Assembly (NCBI RefSeq): GCF_900108185.1 | Contig: NZ_FNVA01000004.1 | Location: forward strand, 248,001-312,000 | Source: Bryocella elongata | GTDB lineage: Bacteria; Acidobacteriota; Terriglobia; Terriglobales; Acidobacteriaceae | Length of the DNA stretch: 64,000 nucleotides | Direction of reading: 5' to 3' | Part shown: one piece after another, positions 24,365-33,468 of the stretch | How positions within the stretch are numbered: position 1 is the stretch's first letter | Layout of the letters: each line of letters begins with the position of its first letter | Program-made: the position numbers and the translations under genes | The notes under the pieces: generated by a model | Database searches by the model: none | Told to the model about the DNA's origin: nothing | The model's input: only the letters and a program-made list of their open reading frames with translations

Positions 24365-25240
24365 TTACACGTGTGCGCCGACGCGGCGGAGCTTCTTCAT
24401 GACGGGAATCTCTTCCGCATAGACGCGCTTGATGCCGTCGCCCATGGACTGCTCGCAGAGGCGGATATCGCGCACCAGGCGGCTGATGCCGTTGGGCTCA
24501 AGGGAGGCAGCCTGGTCCGAGCCCCACATGGCGCGATCCATCGTGATGTGACGCTCTACGCAGCAGGCGCCGAGGACCGAAGCTGCGACTGAGGTCGGGA
24601 TGCCTGTCTCATGGCCTGAGTAGCCAACCGGGACGCCGTAGCGCTCGATCATGGAGGGGATGGCCTTGAGGTTGAGCTGCTCGTACTTGGCCGGGTAGGT
24701 CGAGGTGGTGTGCATCAGGATGAGATCTTCCTTGCCAAGGACTTCGACGGCGTGGTCGATCTCCTCGTAGGTGCTCATGCCGGTGGACGCGATGACGGGC
24801 TTGCCGGTCTTGCGGATGTGGCGCAGCAGGTTGTCATCGGTGAGCGAGGCAGAGGCGACCTTGTAGACCGGGGGATTGAACATCTGAATGAAGTCCACAG
24901 AAGCCTCATCCCAGGGGGAGACGAACCAATCGATCTTGAGCTGCTTGCAGAAGGAGTCGATCTCGGCGAAGTCTTCCTCGTGGAACTCGAGGCCGCGCTT
25001 GAGGTCGCCGTTGGTTTCGCCGAAGGGGTTGGGACGAGGTGTGGCGAGCTCGGCGGCGGTGTAGACGACGTCCACGGTGCGCTTCTGGAACTTGACCGCG
25101 TCGCAGCCGGCCGCTACGGCGACGGAGATGAGCCGCTTGGCCAGGTCGATGTCGCCGTTGTGGTTGATGCCGATCTCGGCGATCACATAGCAGGGCTGGC
25201 CGTTACCAAGCAGCCGGTTGCCGATCTTGACTGTGCTCAT
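24365..25240 (-). CDS. NeuB-family nonulosonic acid (sialic/KDN-type) synthase lacking the SAF domain
   Basis: 291 residues. TIM-barrel PEP-condensing domain with the family motifs CYVIAEIGINHNGDI, AVKFQKR, DWFVSPWD, KVASASL, IASTGMST, GYSGHETG and ERHITMDRAMWGSD. Typical NeuB/NANS proteins are about 340-360 residues with a C-terminal antifreeze-like SAF domain; that domain is absent here, the protein ending soon after the barrel. The neighbouring HAD phosphatase suggests a phosphorylated sugar substrate, as in NANS/NANP or KDN synthesis. No NeuA-type cytidylyltransferase is in the window. Confidence 0.88.
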   Translation of the reverse strand: MSTVKIGNRLLGNGQPCYVIAEIGINHNGDIDLAKRLISVAVAAGCDAVKFQKRTVDVVYTAAELATPRPNPFGETNGDLKRGLEFHEEDFAEIDSFCKQLKIDWFVSPWDEASVDFIQMFNPPVYKVASASLTDDNLLRHIRKTGKPVIASTGMSTYEEIDHAVEVLGKEDLILMHTTSTYPAKYEQLNLKAIPSMIERYGVPVGYSGHETGIPTSVAASVLGACCVERHITMDRAMWGSDQAASLEPNGISRLVRDIRLCEQSMGDGIKRVYAEEIPVMKKLRRVGAHV

Positions 25241-25484
25241 AAAGCGCTCCAGTGGGCCTCGGTCATATCGAAAGGCCGGGGCCGGGGTTGTTCGCGGGAA
25301 GAATTTGAGACGGCACAGGGCCGCCAGGCCGGTCGACGTGCCTTCATTGTGACAGCATTCGGTTAGAGCCGACCATCACTCTGAGACGGGAATGTAGCGC
25401 ATCTTGGTACACGTCAGTCCGTTTTGATGCCTATTTCCGGCAACGCGTTACGACGTACCGGAAGCTCTTTGCCTGCCGCGGGAT

Positions 25485-25853
25485 CTAGCGCAGGTAGCTG
25501 TCGTCCCTGTTGATCCAGTCCTGGCGGGGCGGAGCGAAGATGTCGTAGTCGATGGTGTCTTCGAGGGCCTCGGCGGAGTGGGGCAGTCCGCCGGGAATGA
25601 CGAGGATCTCGCCGGCGCGGACGACGTGCTCGGCTGCGTTGGCTTCGTCGCCGAGGAGGAATTTGAGCGCGCCGGACTCGATCCAGGACATCTGCTCGTT
25701 GGGGTGGGAGTGCCGCGGGACGAGGCAGCCCTTCTTGAGCTCCAGCCGCGAGAGCATGCCCTGGGCGCCGGTGACGAACTGGCGGGTGAGGAGGGGATTG
25801 AGGGTTTCAACCGGGACGTCGGACCAGCGGGTGTGTTGGAGTTCTTCGGCCAT
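25485..25853 (-). CDS. Single-domain cupin protein (KdgF-like)
   Basis: 122 residues forming one cupin barrel: motif 1 PRHSHPNEQMSWIESG supplies two His, Gln/Glu; motif 2 PGGLPHSAEAL supplies the last His. Resembles small KdgF/YP_ cupins that bind a divalent metal, some of which linearise unsaturated uronates. Not adjacent to any uronate gene here, so function is uncertain. Confidence 0.78.
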   Translation of the reverse strand: MAEELQHTRWSDVPVETLNPLLTRQFVTGAQGMLSRLELKKGCLVPRHSHPNEQMSWIESGALKFLLGDEANAAEHVVRAGEILVIPGGLPHSAEALEDTIDYDIFAPPRQDWINRDDSYLR

Positions 25854-25888
25854 GGGGATGAGGGTATCGCAGGTGGGAGATCGGGCGG

Positions 25889-26302
25889 CTACGACATGGT
25901 TTCACTGGTGAGGGAGGCAATGAGCCTGCAATCCGCGCTCGACCGCTTTCCGTTACAGGAGGAGCCGATACGACGGAGCTCAGCAGCCAGGCGTTTCAGG
26001 TCGGTGATCTTAGACTCCACCTCTTTGAGGTGATCGGCGGCGACATTGCAGACATCGGCACAGGTGGGCGACTGCGCTGCAGAGAGTAGCAGAAGGTTCC
26101 TGATCTGCTCCAGGGAGAAGCCAAGTTCGCGGCATCGACGCACAAAGTTCAAACGTTGCAGGTGTTCCTGGGCGTACACGCGATAGTTGGCGGCCGTTCG
26201 TTCGCAAACTGGAAGCAAACCGGCTTGTTCGTAATAGCGGATGGTGACGACTCTCACGCCTGTCTGCTTTGCCAGATCGCCGATGCGAAAGGTTGCGCTC
26301 AT
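25889..26302 (-). CDS. MerR-family metal-responsive regulator (ZntR/CadR-like)
   Basis: 137 residues. N-terminal winged helix FRIGDLAKQTGVRVVTIRYYE, long dimer helix, and candidate metal ligands Cys81, Cys85, Cys116 and Cys125; the C-terminal CNGKRSSADC spacing (C-x8-C) matches the ZntR metal loop. Senses probably Zn, Cd, Pb or Hg and untwists its operator. It is divergent from the beta-barrel gene at 26341 and a palindromic operator lies between them. Confidence 0.87.
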   Translation of the reverse strand: MSATFRIGDLAKQTGVRVVTIRYYEQAGLLPVCERTAANYRVYAQEHLQRLNFVRRCRELGFSLEQIRNLLLLSAAQSPTCADVCNVAADHLKEVESKITDLKRLAAELRRIGSSCNGKRSSADCRLIASLTSETMS

Positions 26303-26303
26303 C

Positions 26304-26334
26304 TTGACCCTATAGAGACTATAGGCTTTAGCCT
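26304..26334 (+). promoter_or_regulatory. MerR-type operator/promoter of the divergent beta-barrel gene
   Basis: -35 TTGACC at 26304-26309, a perfect palindrome CCTATAG-AGA-CTATAGG at 26309-26325, and -10 TAGCCT at 26329-26334, giving the 19-bp over-long spacer characteristic of MerR-activated promoters. The arrangement closely mimics CueR/ZntR promoters. The -10 ends 6 bases before ATG 26341, so the mRNA should be leaderless. Confidence 0.78.
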
Positions 26335-26340
26335 CGTTGC

Positions 26341-26874
26341 ATGAGAAGGCTCAATCTCTTGCTGGCATTGGCGCTGGCGTCAACTTCATTCGCTCAAGCG
26401 ATAGGACAAGGCGCACCTCCGCTTGACGATGATCCGAGCGTCATCCTTGAGCTTGGGGCTGCAACGAGCTGGAACACCACGGGGGGAGCGGCGAGCTTCG
26501 CGCCCAATCTGGCTGCCGAAACCACTCCGATTGAGGACTGGCTGGAGATCGAGGCGGGCGTCTCACCCTTCTTCACGGGGAACTCGACCGAATGGGACAC
26601 AGATTTCCTCTTCAAGAAGCCTTGGACGCTGTCTTCCAAGGCCGAGTTCATGTTGGGAGTCGGACCGGAGTGGGTCTACCTGCGGCAGCATGGAACAACG
26701 TCCAACTCCATCTCGGGTGAGGTCGCCGGGGATTTCATGTTCTGGCCCAACGGCAAACACCGCTTTGGCTGGTTCCTGGAACCGGCCTACGACTACAACT
26801 TCAAGGCCGGTCACCAGCAGTCCATTGGGATGAGCGCAGGCCTTCTGATCGGTATGAGACGACGACATCATTGA
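26341..26874 (+). CDS. MerR-controlled outer-membrane beta-barrel-like protein
   Basis: 177 residues: signal peptide (cleavage near FAQA-IGQ), then amphipathic strands (SVILELGAATSWN, DWLEIEAGVSPFF, AEFMLGVGPEWVYL, GWFLEPAYDYNF) and a final strand followed by a basic Arg/His tail. Probably an outer-membrane or periplasmic barrel. The operator upstream implies metal-dependent induction, so a role in metal response is inferred. His-rich ending MRRRHH is notable. Confidence 0.7.
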   Translation: MRRLNLLLALALASTSFAQAIGQGAPPLDDDPSVILELGAATSWNTTGGAASFAPNLAAETTPIEDWLEIEAGVSPFFTGNSTEWDTDFLFKKPWTLSSKAEFMLGVGPEWVYLRQHGTTSNSISGEVAGDFMFWPNGKHRFGWFLEPAYDYNFKAGHQQSIGMSAGLLIGMRRRHH

Positions 26875-27231
26875 TGGTGGCCTGTCGTTTTTTGATCTGG
26901 CGTTCGATTCGTCCTGCAAACCCTCTTTCGTCCGCGGCGAATTCTGTCCACAGGTTTGAGAGGGCTGGCGACGGCCCTATGAGGGCGCGATCTTCGGCAA
27001 GCCGGGAAAGCGTGTGGCAAGGTCGCCGCGGGGCCTGTTGGGGCAGGGCGGATGTTGATGTACAGTAAACGCAACTGGTTGACATCGAGAGGAACGTTCT
27101 GGACCGCATCTGGCGGTGCCGGGAGAGCTCCACACAATTTCAGCGTGTGCCCCACGAGGCGCAGGTGCGGACGTGACTCTTTTGTTGTTGTCACTTGTTT
27201 GTTGACTGGAATCGCGAAGGGGATTGGAACG
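26875..27231. other. 357-bp region upstream of amtB
   Basis: No gene supported. It should contain the amtB promoter. I looked for a sigma-54 site (TGGC-N8-TGC) and found none. TTGACA-like hexamers occur (TTGACATC near 27079, TTGACTGG near 27202) without a convincing -10 partner. A repeated TTGTTGTTGTCACTTGTTTG stretch lies shortly before the ribosome site. Confidence 0.4.
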
Positions 27232-28623
27232 ATGCGCAGGATGGGGACGTTGGGTATGACGGGCTGGGCGAAGTGTATGGCGCTCGGCTTTGCGGGATGG
27301 GCTGTGACGGGAACGGCGCTGGGACAGGCCCCGGCACACCTGACAATCGACCCTGCCAGCGCGATTTCGAACGGCGATAACGCGTGGATGCTGGTCTCGG
27401 CGGCCCTTGTGCTGATGATGAGCGGCCCGGGCCTGGCGCTGTTCTACGGCGGCCTGGTCCGCAAGAAGAACATCCTCGGCACGATGATGCAGACCTTCGC
27501 GATGATGGCTGTGATCACGATTCTGTGGGCGGTAGTCACCTACTCGCTGTCGTTCGGCGAGGGCAACGCGTTCATCGGGAGCTTCAAGTACATGTTCCTG
27601 CACGGCGTGCCGCTGACGCCGATCCACGACTACGCTCCGACGATACCGGGCCAGACCTTCATGGTCTACCAGATGATGTTCGCGATCATCACCCCGGCGC
27701 TGATCACGGGTGCGTTCGCGGAACGCATGAAGTTCTCGGCGATGCTGGTGTTCCTCATCCTGTGGTCGATCATCGTGTACGCTCCGATGGCGCACATGGT
27801 GTGGGGCTTCGGCGGGTTGCTGAACGCCTCGCTGGGCGGCAAGATTCCCTGCCTGGATTTTGCGGGCGGCACCGTGGTGCATGTCACCTCGGGTGTGAGC
27901 GCTCTGGTGACGGCGCTGTATATCGGCAAGCGTGTGGGCTATCCGAAGAAGCCGATGCCGCCTCACTCGGTCGTGCTGAGCTTTATCGGCGCGTGCCTTC
28001 TGTGGGTGGGCTGGTTCGGCTTCAACGCCGGGTCGGCGCTGTCGGCGGGTTCTCTGGCTACCTCGGCGTTTGTGGCGACGCACATGGGCGCGGCAGCGGC
28101 GGCGATCGGCTGGCTGGCGGCGGAGTGGATTCGTAACGGCAAGCCCTCGGCTCTGGGTGGCATCTCTGGCGCGGTGGCTGGCCTGGTGGCGATCACCCCG
28201 GCATCGGGATTTGTCACGCCGATGGGAGCGATCTGGATCGGCCTGGCTGCCGGAATCTTCTGCTTCTTCATGGTCGTGAAGGTGAAGAACATCTTCGGCT
28301 ATGACGATTCGCTGGACGCATTCGGCGTACATGGCGCGGGTGGAACGCTGGGCGCGATCCTCACAGGGTTGTTCGCCAACTCGGGGATCAACCCGATCCT
28401 GGGCGCGGGGAAGGCGACGGGATTCTTCGAGGGCAATCATGGGCAGGTGGTGAACCAGTTGATCGGTGTGGCACTGGCCTGGGGGATCTCTATCGTCGGT
28501 ACACTCGTTATCCTCTTCGTTGTTGATAAGCTGATCGGGCTGCGCGTGAGCGAAGACGATGAGCGCGAAGGTCTTGACCTGACTCAGCATGGCGAGGAAG
28601 GCTATGACTTCGACGCTGCTTAG
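27232..28623 (+). CDS. amtB: Ammonium transporter
   Basis: 463 residues of the Amt/MEP/Rh family, inner membrane trimer. An N-terminal signal-peptide-like helix (FAGWAVTGTALGQA) precedes 11 transmembrane segments, as in Gram-negative AmtB. Landmarks: NGDNAWMLVSAALVLMMSGPGLALFYGG, FAERMKFSAM, FAGGTVVHVTSGVSAL, WFGFNAGSALS and HGAGGTLGAILTG with the pore His pair. ATG 27232 is chosen after AAGGGG; a frame extension of 60 codons upstream is non-hydrophobic and rejected. Followed by the PII gene and glnD, the standard ammonium control unit. Confidence 0.95.
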   Translation: MRRMGTLGMTGWAKCMALGFAGWAVTGTALGQAPAHLTIDPASAISNGDNAWMLVSAALVLMMSGPGLALFYGGLVRKKNILGTMMQTFAMMAVITILWAVVTYSLSFGEGNAFIGSFKYMFLHGVPLTPIHDYAPTIPGQTFMVYQMMFAIITPALITGAFAERMKFSAMLVFLILWSIIVYAPMAHMVWGFGGLLNASLGGKIPCLDFAGGTVVHVTSGVSALVTALYIGKRVGYPKKPMPPHSVVLSFIGACLLWVGWFGFNAGSALSAGSLATSAFVATHMGAAAAAIGWLAAEWIRNGKPSALGGISGAVAGLVAITPASGFVTPMGAIWIGLAAGIFCFFMVVKVKNIFGYDDSLDAFGVHGAGGTLGAILTGLFANSGINPILGAGKATGFFEGNHGQVVNQLIGVALAWGISIVGTLVILFVVDKLIGLRVSEDDEREGLDLTQHGEEGYDFDAA

Positions 28624-28672
28624 GAACAGGGATTCGGGAACAGGGCTCAGGGATTAGAGAAGCGAGAGTGCT

Positions 28673-29011
28673 ATGACGAAGATTGAGGCGATTGTTCAGC
28701 CATCGAAGATGGAAGCGGTCAAAGATGCTCTGGTCGAGGCCGGTGTTGCCGGCATGACCATCTTTGAGGCCCGCGGCCACGGCCGTCAGAAGGGTCACAC
28801 GGAGTTCTACCGCGGACGTGAGTACGCAGTGGACCTTCTGCCCAAGGTGAAGTTCGAACTGGTGGTGTCGGACGAGATGAAGGACAAGGTGATCGACGCG
28901 ATCATTAATGCGGCCCGCACGGGGCGCATCGGCGATGGCAAGATCTTTGTCTCGAAGGTCGACGAAGCCATCCGGATCCGCAACGACGAGCGCGGCGAGA
29001 TCGCGCTGTAA
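28673..29011 (+). CDS. glnK: PII nitrogen regulatory protein
   Basis: 112 residues, standard PII. The T-loop has the uridylylation site Tyr51 in YRGREYAVDLLPK, and the ATP/2-oxoglutarate segment GRIGDGKIFV is intact. Binds AmtB when ammonium rises and is modified by the adjacent GlnD. The glnK name follows the amtB linkage; glnB would be equally valid. The 49-base gap from amtB contains GGGAACAGGGATT microrepeats. Confidence 0.94.
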   Translation: MTKIEAIVQPSKMEAVKDALVEAGVAGMTIFEARGHGRQKGHTEFYRGREYAVDLLPKVKFELVVSDEMKDKVIDAIINAARTGRIGDGKIFVSKVDEAIRIRNDERGEIAL

Positions 29012-29115
29012 TGACTCCAGACTGACGGGGGTGGCGCTGCTGCTCCCGGAAGCACAAGCGAAGCGCACCGCGATGCGGTGCTTCAGCAACCGACCGGGAG
29101 GGTACGGCGACGGAC

Positions 29116-31743
29116 TTGGAAGCTAACCGGGATCGCGATCCTCAAGCCAACGCTGCCGAAAGTCTGCGCGCCGAGTACGACCGGCGAATGGGCGAGATCC
29201 AGCGCCGCTTCGAGGCAAGCGGGGATGGTCTGGCCTGCACCGTCGCACGTACCAGCCTTGTCGATGAGATCGTGCTGCGGCTGTGGGCTGCGGAGGTCAG
29301 GGCAGAACCTCAGCTTGCGCGGGGCGTCGCCCTGTTTGCCACCGGTGGCTACGGTCGTGGCAATCTTTATCCTTACTCGGATATCGACCTGCTGATCTGC
29401 GTCGAGAAGGGGCAACTCAAGCTCGCACAGGACCCGATTCGACGCGTCTCGCAGGGCCTTTGGGATTGCGGCCTGGAGGCGGCGCTGGCCACGCGGCAGC
29501 CCGGCGATTGCGAGAAGTTTGAAGCCACGAATCCTGAGTTCACGTTGTCACTGCTGGATCTGCGGACCCTGGGTGGAGACCCTGCGGTCATCGAGAAGCT
29601 CGAACAGCGGACGGATGCGCGGCGTTGGATGAAGGAAGCGAAGACGATCGGTGCTGAGCTGATGGCGCTGACTCGGGAACGCCACGCCAAGTTCGGCAAC
29701 ACGCTGTTTCATCTCGAACCCAACATCAAGGACTGCCTGGGCGGTCTTCGCGATGCCAACGTCTGCCATTGGCTGGTGAAGCTGCGTGCCGGCGCTGGAG
29801 GGAACGGCGGCGAAAGCGACGAACTGATGGAAGGCGTGACCTTCCTCGCAGCGGTCCGCTGCTTTTTGCATTACCGGCGGCGGCGCGACGACAACGTGCT
29901 GGATTGGCGGTCTCAGGATGCGGCGGCCGAGGTGGGGGTGGGCCTGGGCCGGCCGCGGTCCGTCGACACGGCGTACTGGATGCGAGCGTACTTCCGCCAT
30001 GCCCGACTGATTCAGCGACGGCTGGAGCGCGAGATTGAGGCTTCCGGCCTGCGCCTGGAAGAGAAGCCGGCCAAAAAGATCAAGCCCAAAGGCGGTGAGG
30101 GTTTCCGCGTGGGCACGGGGCAGATCGAGCTAGAGAAGGCCACCGCCGACAGCGATCCGGCAGCGCGACCTGCCGTGGTGTTGGCAGCGTTTGGCGCCGT
30201 TGCGGCCAGCGGTATGCGTCTGAGCTGGGCGAGCGAAGAACGCATCAGTGATGCGATTCCGGTGCTGTCCATGGAGCTTGAGGAAGGCCCGGATCTGTGG
30301 AAACGGCTGAACGCGATCCTGGTGGGGCGGTATGCCGGGGAAGCTCTGCGAGCGATGCACGCTCTCGGTGTACTGGAGCTGATTCTGCCCGAGTTTCACG
30401 GTATCGACGCCCTGGTGATTCGCGATGCGTACCACCGCTACACCGTGGATGAACACACCTTCGTTCTGATCGACACGCTGCATGCGCTGGCGGACGACCC
30501 GGGGCCGGGCGCACCGGACTGGCGGGTGAAGTTCCGGCAGATGCTGCGTGAGCTGCACACGCCGGGAGTACTCTATCTCGCAGCGTTGATGCACGACACG
30601 GGCAAGGGGCGTGCCGGAGATAATCACGCGGCTGAGAGTGCACGGATGACCGAGGGGGTGCTGCAGCGGCTCGCGCTGGACACCCACGATGCAGGGCAGG
30701 TGCGGCGCATCATCGAGGTGCATCTCGAGATGTCTGCGGCGCTGCGACGGGACATCTTCGATGCCGAGACCGTGCGCACCTTTGCCGCCAAGGTGCAGAC
30801 GCATGAGTTGCTGCGGATGCTGACGCTGTTCACGTATGCCGACATCTCCGCCGTGCATCCGGACGCGATTACGCCATGGAAGGCCGAGAACCTGTGGCGG
30901 CTGGAGATGCGGGCTGCGAACCAGCTTGATCGTGCTGTCGATGAAGTTCGCGTGCATACGGCGGGCGGTGCGATGTGGAAGACGAGCGAGGATCGCGTGA
31001 CTGCGGTGCTGGCGCTAGCCAAGCAGAACCGTCCCGCGGTGGAGGCGTATCTCGATGGCTTTCCGGAACGGTATCTGCAGACGCGCACGCCGGGTGAGAT
31101 CATCCGGCACTTTGCGCTTACGCAGCACTTCGACAAGGAACCGCTGCCGCTGGAGTTTCATCATGGAGACCCGATCAGCGAGATCACGCTGGTGACGCGG
31201 GACCGTCCGCGACTCTTCGCCGGTATCGCAGCGGCGCTCGCAGCGTCGGGCATGAACGTGGTTACGGCGGACGCCTTTGCGAACGCGGCGGGTGTGGTTG
31301 TGGACAGCTTCCGCTTTACGGACAGCTTTCGCACGCTGGCGTTGAATCCGGGAGAGCGCGAGCGCTTCGTGGACAACCTGCGCAAGCTGATTGATGATCC
31401 GGTGGCGCGCGAGACGATGTTGCGGAGCCGCGGCCGGGGCCGACGTCCTGCGCCGAGAGTGCGGGTGGAGACGGTGGTCGAGTTCCACGATGCCAATCCT
31501 TCGCAAAGCACGCTGATGCAGGTCATCGCGCAGGATGTGCCGGGGCTGCTGCGTGCGATCAGCCAGACCTTCAGCGATCTCGGATATAACGTGGAGGTCG
31601 CACTGATCGATACCGAAGGCGAGATGGCGATTGACGTTTTCTACCTCACCCGGAGCGGAGCTCCGCTGACCGACGACGCGAAGCAGACCCTTCGCGAGGC
31701 CCTGGTGGCCGCCATCGCCAGCAACGCGGAAGGGACGGCATAG
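29116..31743 (+). CDS. glnD: [Protein-PII] uridylyltransferase/uridylyl-removing enzyme
   Basis: 875 residues. Nucleotidyltransferase motif GGYGRGNLYPYSDIDLLI (residues 77-94), central linker, HD hydrolase domain with LMHDTGKG (His-Asp near residue 493) and two C-terminal ACT domains (SEITLVTRDRPRLFAGIAAAL and TLMQVIAQDVPGLLRAISQ). Adds UMP to PII under nitrogen limitation and removes it on glutamine binding. TTG start; no in-frame ATG/GTG occurs upstream and GGGAGGG lies 13 bases before it, so the exact start is only fair. A GC-rich hairpin (29061-29083) sits in the gap after the PII gene. Confidence 0.93.
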   Translation: MEANRDRDPQANAAESLRAEYDRRMGEIQRRFEASGDGLACTVARTSLVDEIVLRLWAAEVRAEPQLARGVALFATGGYGRGNLYPYSDIDLLICVEKGQLKLAQDPIRRVSQGLWDCGLEAALATRQPGDCEKFEATNPEFTLSLLDLRTLGGDPAVIEKLEQRTDARRWMKEAKTIGAELMALTRERHAKFGNTLFHLEPNIKDCLGGLRDANVCHWLVKLRAGAGGNGGESDELMEGVTFLAAVRCFLHYRRRRDDNVLDWRSQDAAAEVGVGLGRPRSVDTAYWMRAYFRHARLIQRRLEREIEASGLRLEEKPAKKIKPKGGEGFRVGTGQIELEKATADSDPAARPAVVLAAFGAVAASGMRLSWASEERISDAIPVLSMELEEGPDLWKRLNAILVGRYAGEALRAMHALGVLELILPEFHGIDALVIRDAYHRYTVDEHTFVLIDTLHALADDPGPGAPDWRVKFRQMLRELHTPGVLYLAALMHDTGKGRAGDNHAAESARMTEGVLQRLALDTHDAGQVRRIIEVHLEMSAALRRDIFDAETVRTFAAKVQTHELLRMLTLFTYADISAVHPDAITPWKAENLWRLEMRAANQLDRAVDEVRVHTAGGAMWKTSEDRVTAVLALAKQNRPAVEAYLDGFPERYLQTRTPGEIIRHFALTQHFDKEPLPLEFHHGDPISEITLVTRDRPRLFAGIAAALAASGMNVVTADAFANAAGVVVDSFRFTDSFRTLALNPGERERFVDNLRKLIDDPVARETMLRSRGRGRRPAPRVRVETVVEFHDANPSQSTLMQVIAQDVPGLLRAISQTFSDLGYNVEVALIDTEGEMAIDVFYLTRSGAPLTDDAKQTLREALVAAIASNAEGTA

Positions 31744-31747
31744 GTTG

Positions 31748-32488
31748 ATGCGGACCAGCAAAGCCCGGTTTACGACATGGCTGATGTTGTCTGTGGGGGC
31801 AGTTCTGCCGGCATCGAGCGCGACGCCACCCTCGGTGAAGGCAGGAGCGGGCGCCTGCTCTCAGGTGCGCGTGGAGGCGCAGGTTACCGCAGGGCACAGC
31901 TTCGAACAGGTCTTTGCGCAGGGGCAGGGCGGGGGGCTCAAACTGGTAGTGCAGGCGCTGGCGTCGGGCTGGATCGTTCGCGTCGTTCCATCGAGTGGAC
32001 CTTGGGGCGAACATGACCGCGCCGAACTGGCGACGCCGCCGTACCTCTCGCCGAATCCGTTGCTGATTACGACGGACTTTGCCTTTCGTGCGCAGGATGC
32101 GGTCGCGTGGAACCCGCGCCACTTCCGCTATGCGGCTTCGGACGGGGACTATCGGAAGATGCTTGAGCTGTATCCGCGGGTGATGTCAAACGATGCTGCT
32201 GCGATGAGCGAGCTTGCGAAGCTGAGTACAGATCAACCTGAGGGTGAGGTGCGGATCCTGGATGCCATGCTCGCGCCAGGCACGGCAGACCAATGGAGAA
32301 TGGCCGCTGCCGTGGCGTCGCACCTGGAATCGACGCCCCACGAGGTGGCTCAGGGGGCCGCTTCGTCGAAGCTGGGAAGTCTTGTATCCGCCCATCTAAG
32401 GATAACTATGGAGGTACCCCGAGGCCTGACAGTGTCCAAAGGGTTGGCTACGATAAAAATTCCGTGTGTGTCTCAACCAACCGGGTGA
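31748..32488 (+). CDS. Exported protein of unknown function
   Basis: 246 residues with a signal peptide (hydrophobic segment TWLMLSVGAVLPASSA). The mature part has a beta-rich N-half (VRVEAQVTAGHSFEQVF, GLKLVVQALASGWIVRVVPS) and an alpha-helical C-half. No family recognised. Starts 4 bases after the glnD stop, so possibly cotranscribed, although nothing ties it to nitrogen control. Confidence 0.65.
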   Translation: MRTSKARFTTWLMLSVGAVLPASSATPPSVKAGAGACSQVRVEAQVTAGHSFEQVFAQGQGGGLKLVVQALASGWIVRVVPSSGPWGEHDRAELATPPYLSPNPLLITTDFAFRAQDAVAWNPRHFRYAASDGDYRKMLELYPRVMSNDAAAMSELAKLSTDQPEGEVRILDAMLAPGTADQWRMAAAVASHLESTPHEVAQGAASSKLGSLVSAHLRITMEVPRGLTVSKGLATIKIPCVSQPTG

Positions 32489-32595
32489 AATGCTCTTGCA
32501 TCGGATGAAACATGCGCGGTTGATGTAGGAAGGGCGTCCGGAGAAGGAAACGCCCGTTCCGGAGGATTTGCTACGGAGATCGAACGATCGCTCCG

Positions 32596-32601
32596 TATAC
32601 T
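32596..32601 (+). promoter_or_regulatory. -10 element TATACT before leaderless nuoB
   Basis: TATACT followed by 7 bases and then ATG 32609; no Shine-Dalgarno. Confidence 0.6.
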
Positions 32602-32608
32602 TGATGGC

Positions 32609-33217
32609 ATGAGCACCGATTTCGAACAGACGACAACGAACGGACGGCCTTCGCCGCTCAAGGACCGGTACCTCTTCGGCAATCTCGAGAGCTTCGGGAT
32701 GAACCGCGAGAAGGTCCAGGAGGTCAACTGGGGCTCCGAACAGCCCGAAGGCGTGGTTCTCGCCTCAGTCGATGCAGCTATCAACTGGGTTCGCAAGAAC
32801 TCGATCTGGCCAATGACTTTCGGCCTTGCCTGTTGCGCGATCGAGATGATGTCGATGGGCGGTTCGCGGTATGACATCGCGCGCTTCGGAGCGGAGGTGT
32901 TTCGCCCGAGCCCGCGCCAGAGCGATCTGATGATCGTTGCGGGGCGCGTCTCGCAGAAGATGGCACCAGTGATTCGCCGGCTCTACGAGCAGATGCCGGA
33001 GCCGAAGTGGGTGATCTCGATGGGCGCGTGTGCGACGTCGGGTGGTGTGTTTAATAACTACGCGTTGCTGCAGGGAGTGAACCAGGTCATACCGGTGGAT
33101 GTGTATGTTCCCGGATGTCCGCCACGTCCCGAGCAACTGTTGTACGCAATTACGCTTCTACAAGAGAAGATCCAGGCCAGTCGAGGAACGATTCGCGAGA
33201 CGCTGAACCTCTCCTGA
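32609..33217 (+). CDS. nuoB: NADH-quinone oxidoreductase subunit B, stand-alone
   Basis: 202 residues. Carries the N2 [4Fe-4S] cluster ligands: adjacent Cys75-Cys76 in [12 protein letters not shown], Cys141 in MGACATSGG and Cys170 in VPGCPPRPE. The peripheral-arm subunit nearest the quinone site of complex I. Usually followed by nuoC/D; here no other nuo gene is in the window. The N-terminal 45 residues are an extension relative to short NuoB proteins. Start supported by the TATACT box 7 bases upstream. Confidence 0.93.
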   Translation: MSTDFEQTTTNGRPSPLKDRYLFGNLESFGMNREKVQEVNWGSEQPEGVVLASVDAAINWVRKNSIWPMTFGLACCAIEMMSMGGSRYDIARFGAEVFRPSPRQSDLMIVAGRVSQKMAPVIRRLYEQMPEPKWVISMGACATSGGVFNNYALLQGVNQVIPVDVYVPGCPPRPEQLLYAITLLQEKIQASRGTIRETLNLS

Positions 33218-33294
33218 TGAAGCTGCCGGTGATGCCACAGTGGCTTGATCCGGTGACAATGAAGTTCGCTGCGTTTGAGGGCGAAAAGCCGTAA
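33217..33294 (+). CDS. 25-codon ORF coupled to nuoB stop
   Basis: ATG overlaps the nuoB stop as TGATG, TAA at 33292. The peptide is [12 protein letters not shown] followed by a short charged tail. Its 3' half overlaps a stem-loop (CGCTGCGTT with AACGCAGCG). Possible coupled small protein; may be chance. Confidence 0.3.
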   Translation: MKLPVMPQWLDPVTMKFAAFEGEKP

Positions 33295-33468
33295 GAACGC
33301 AGCGTTGAAGGATCAAGATTGTTGCGCATGGCTGCAATTTTGTTCCACATACTTGAAACAACTGCTGTACACTTTTGTGGAAATCAACCGAACAATAGCG
33401 GGACCGACGTAAAGGGAACCCGCAGAACCATTTACAGGAATTCGTTTTACTCAGTGGAGGATTGTCGA

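Noticed and set aside
26875..27231. Sigma-54/NtrC promoter for amtB
   Set aside because: No TGGC-N8-TGC match in the upstream region.
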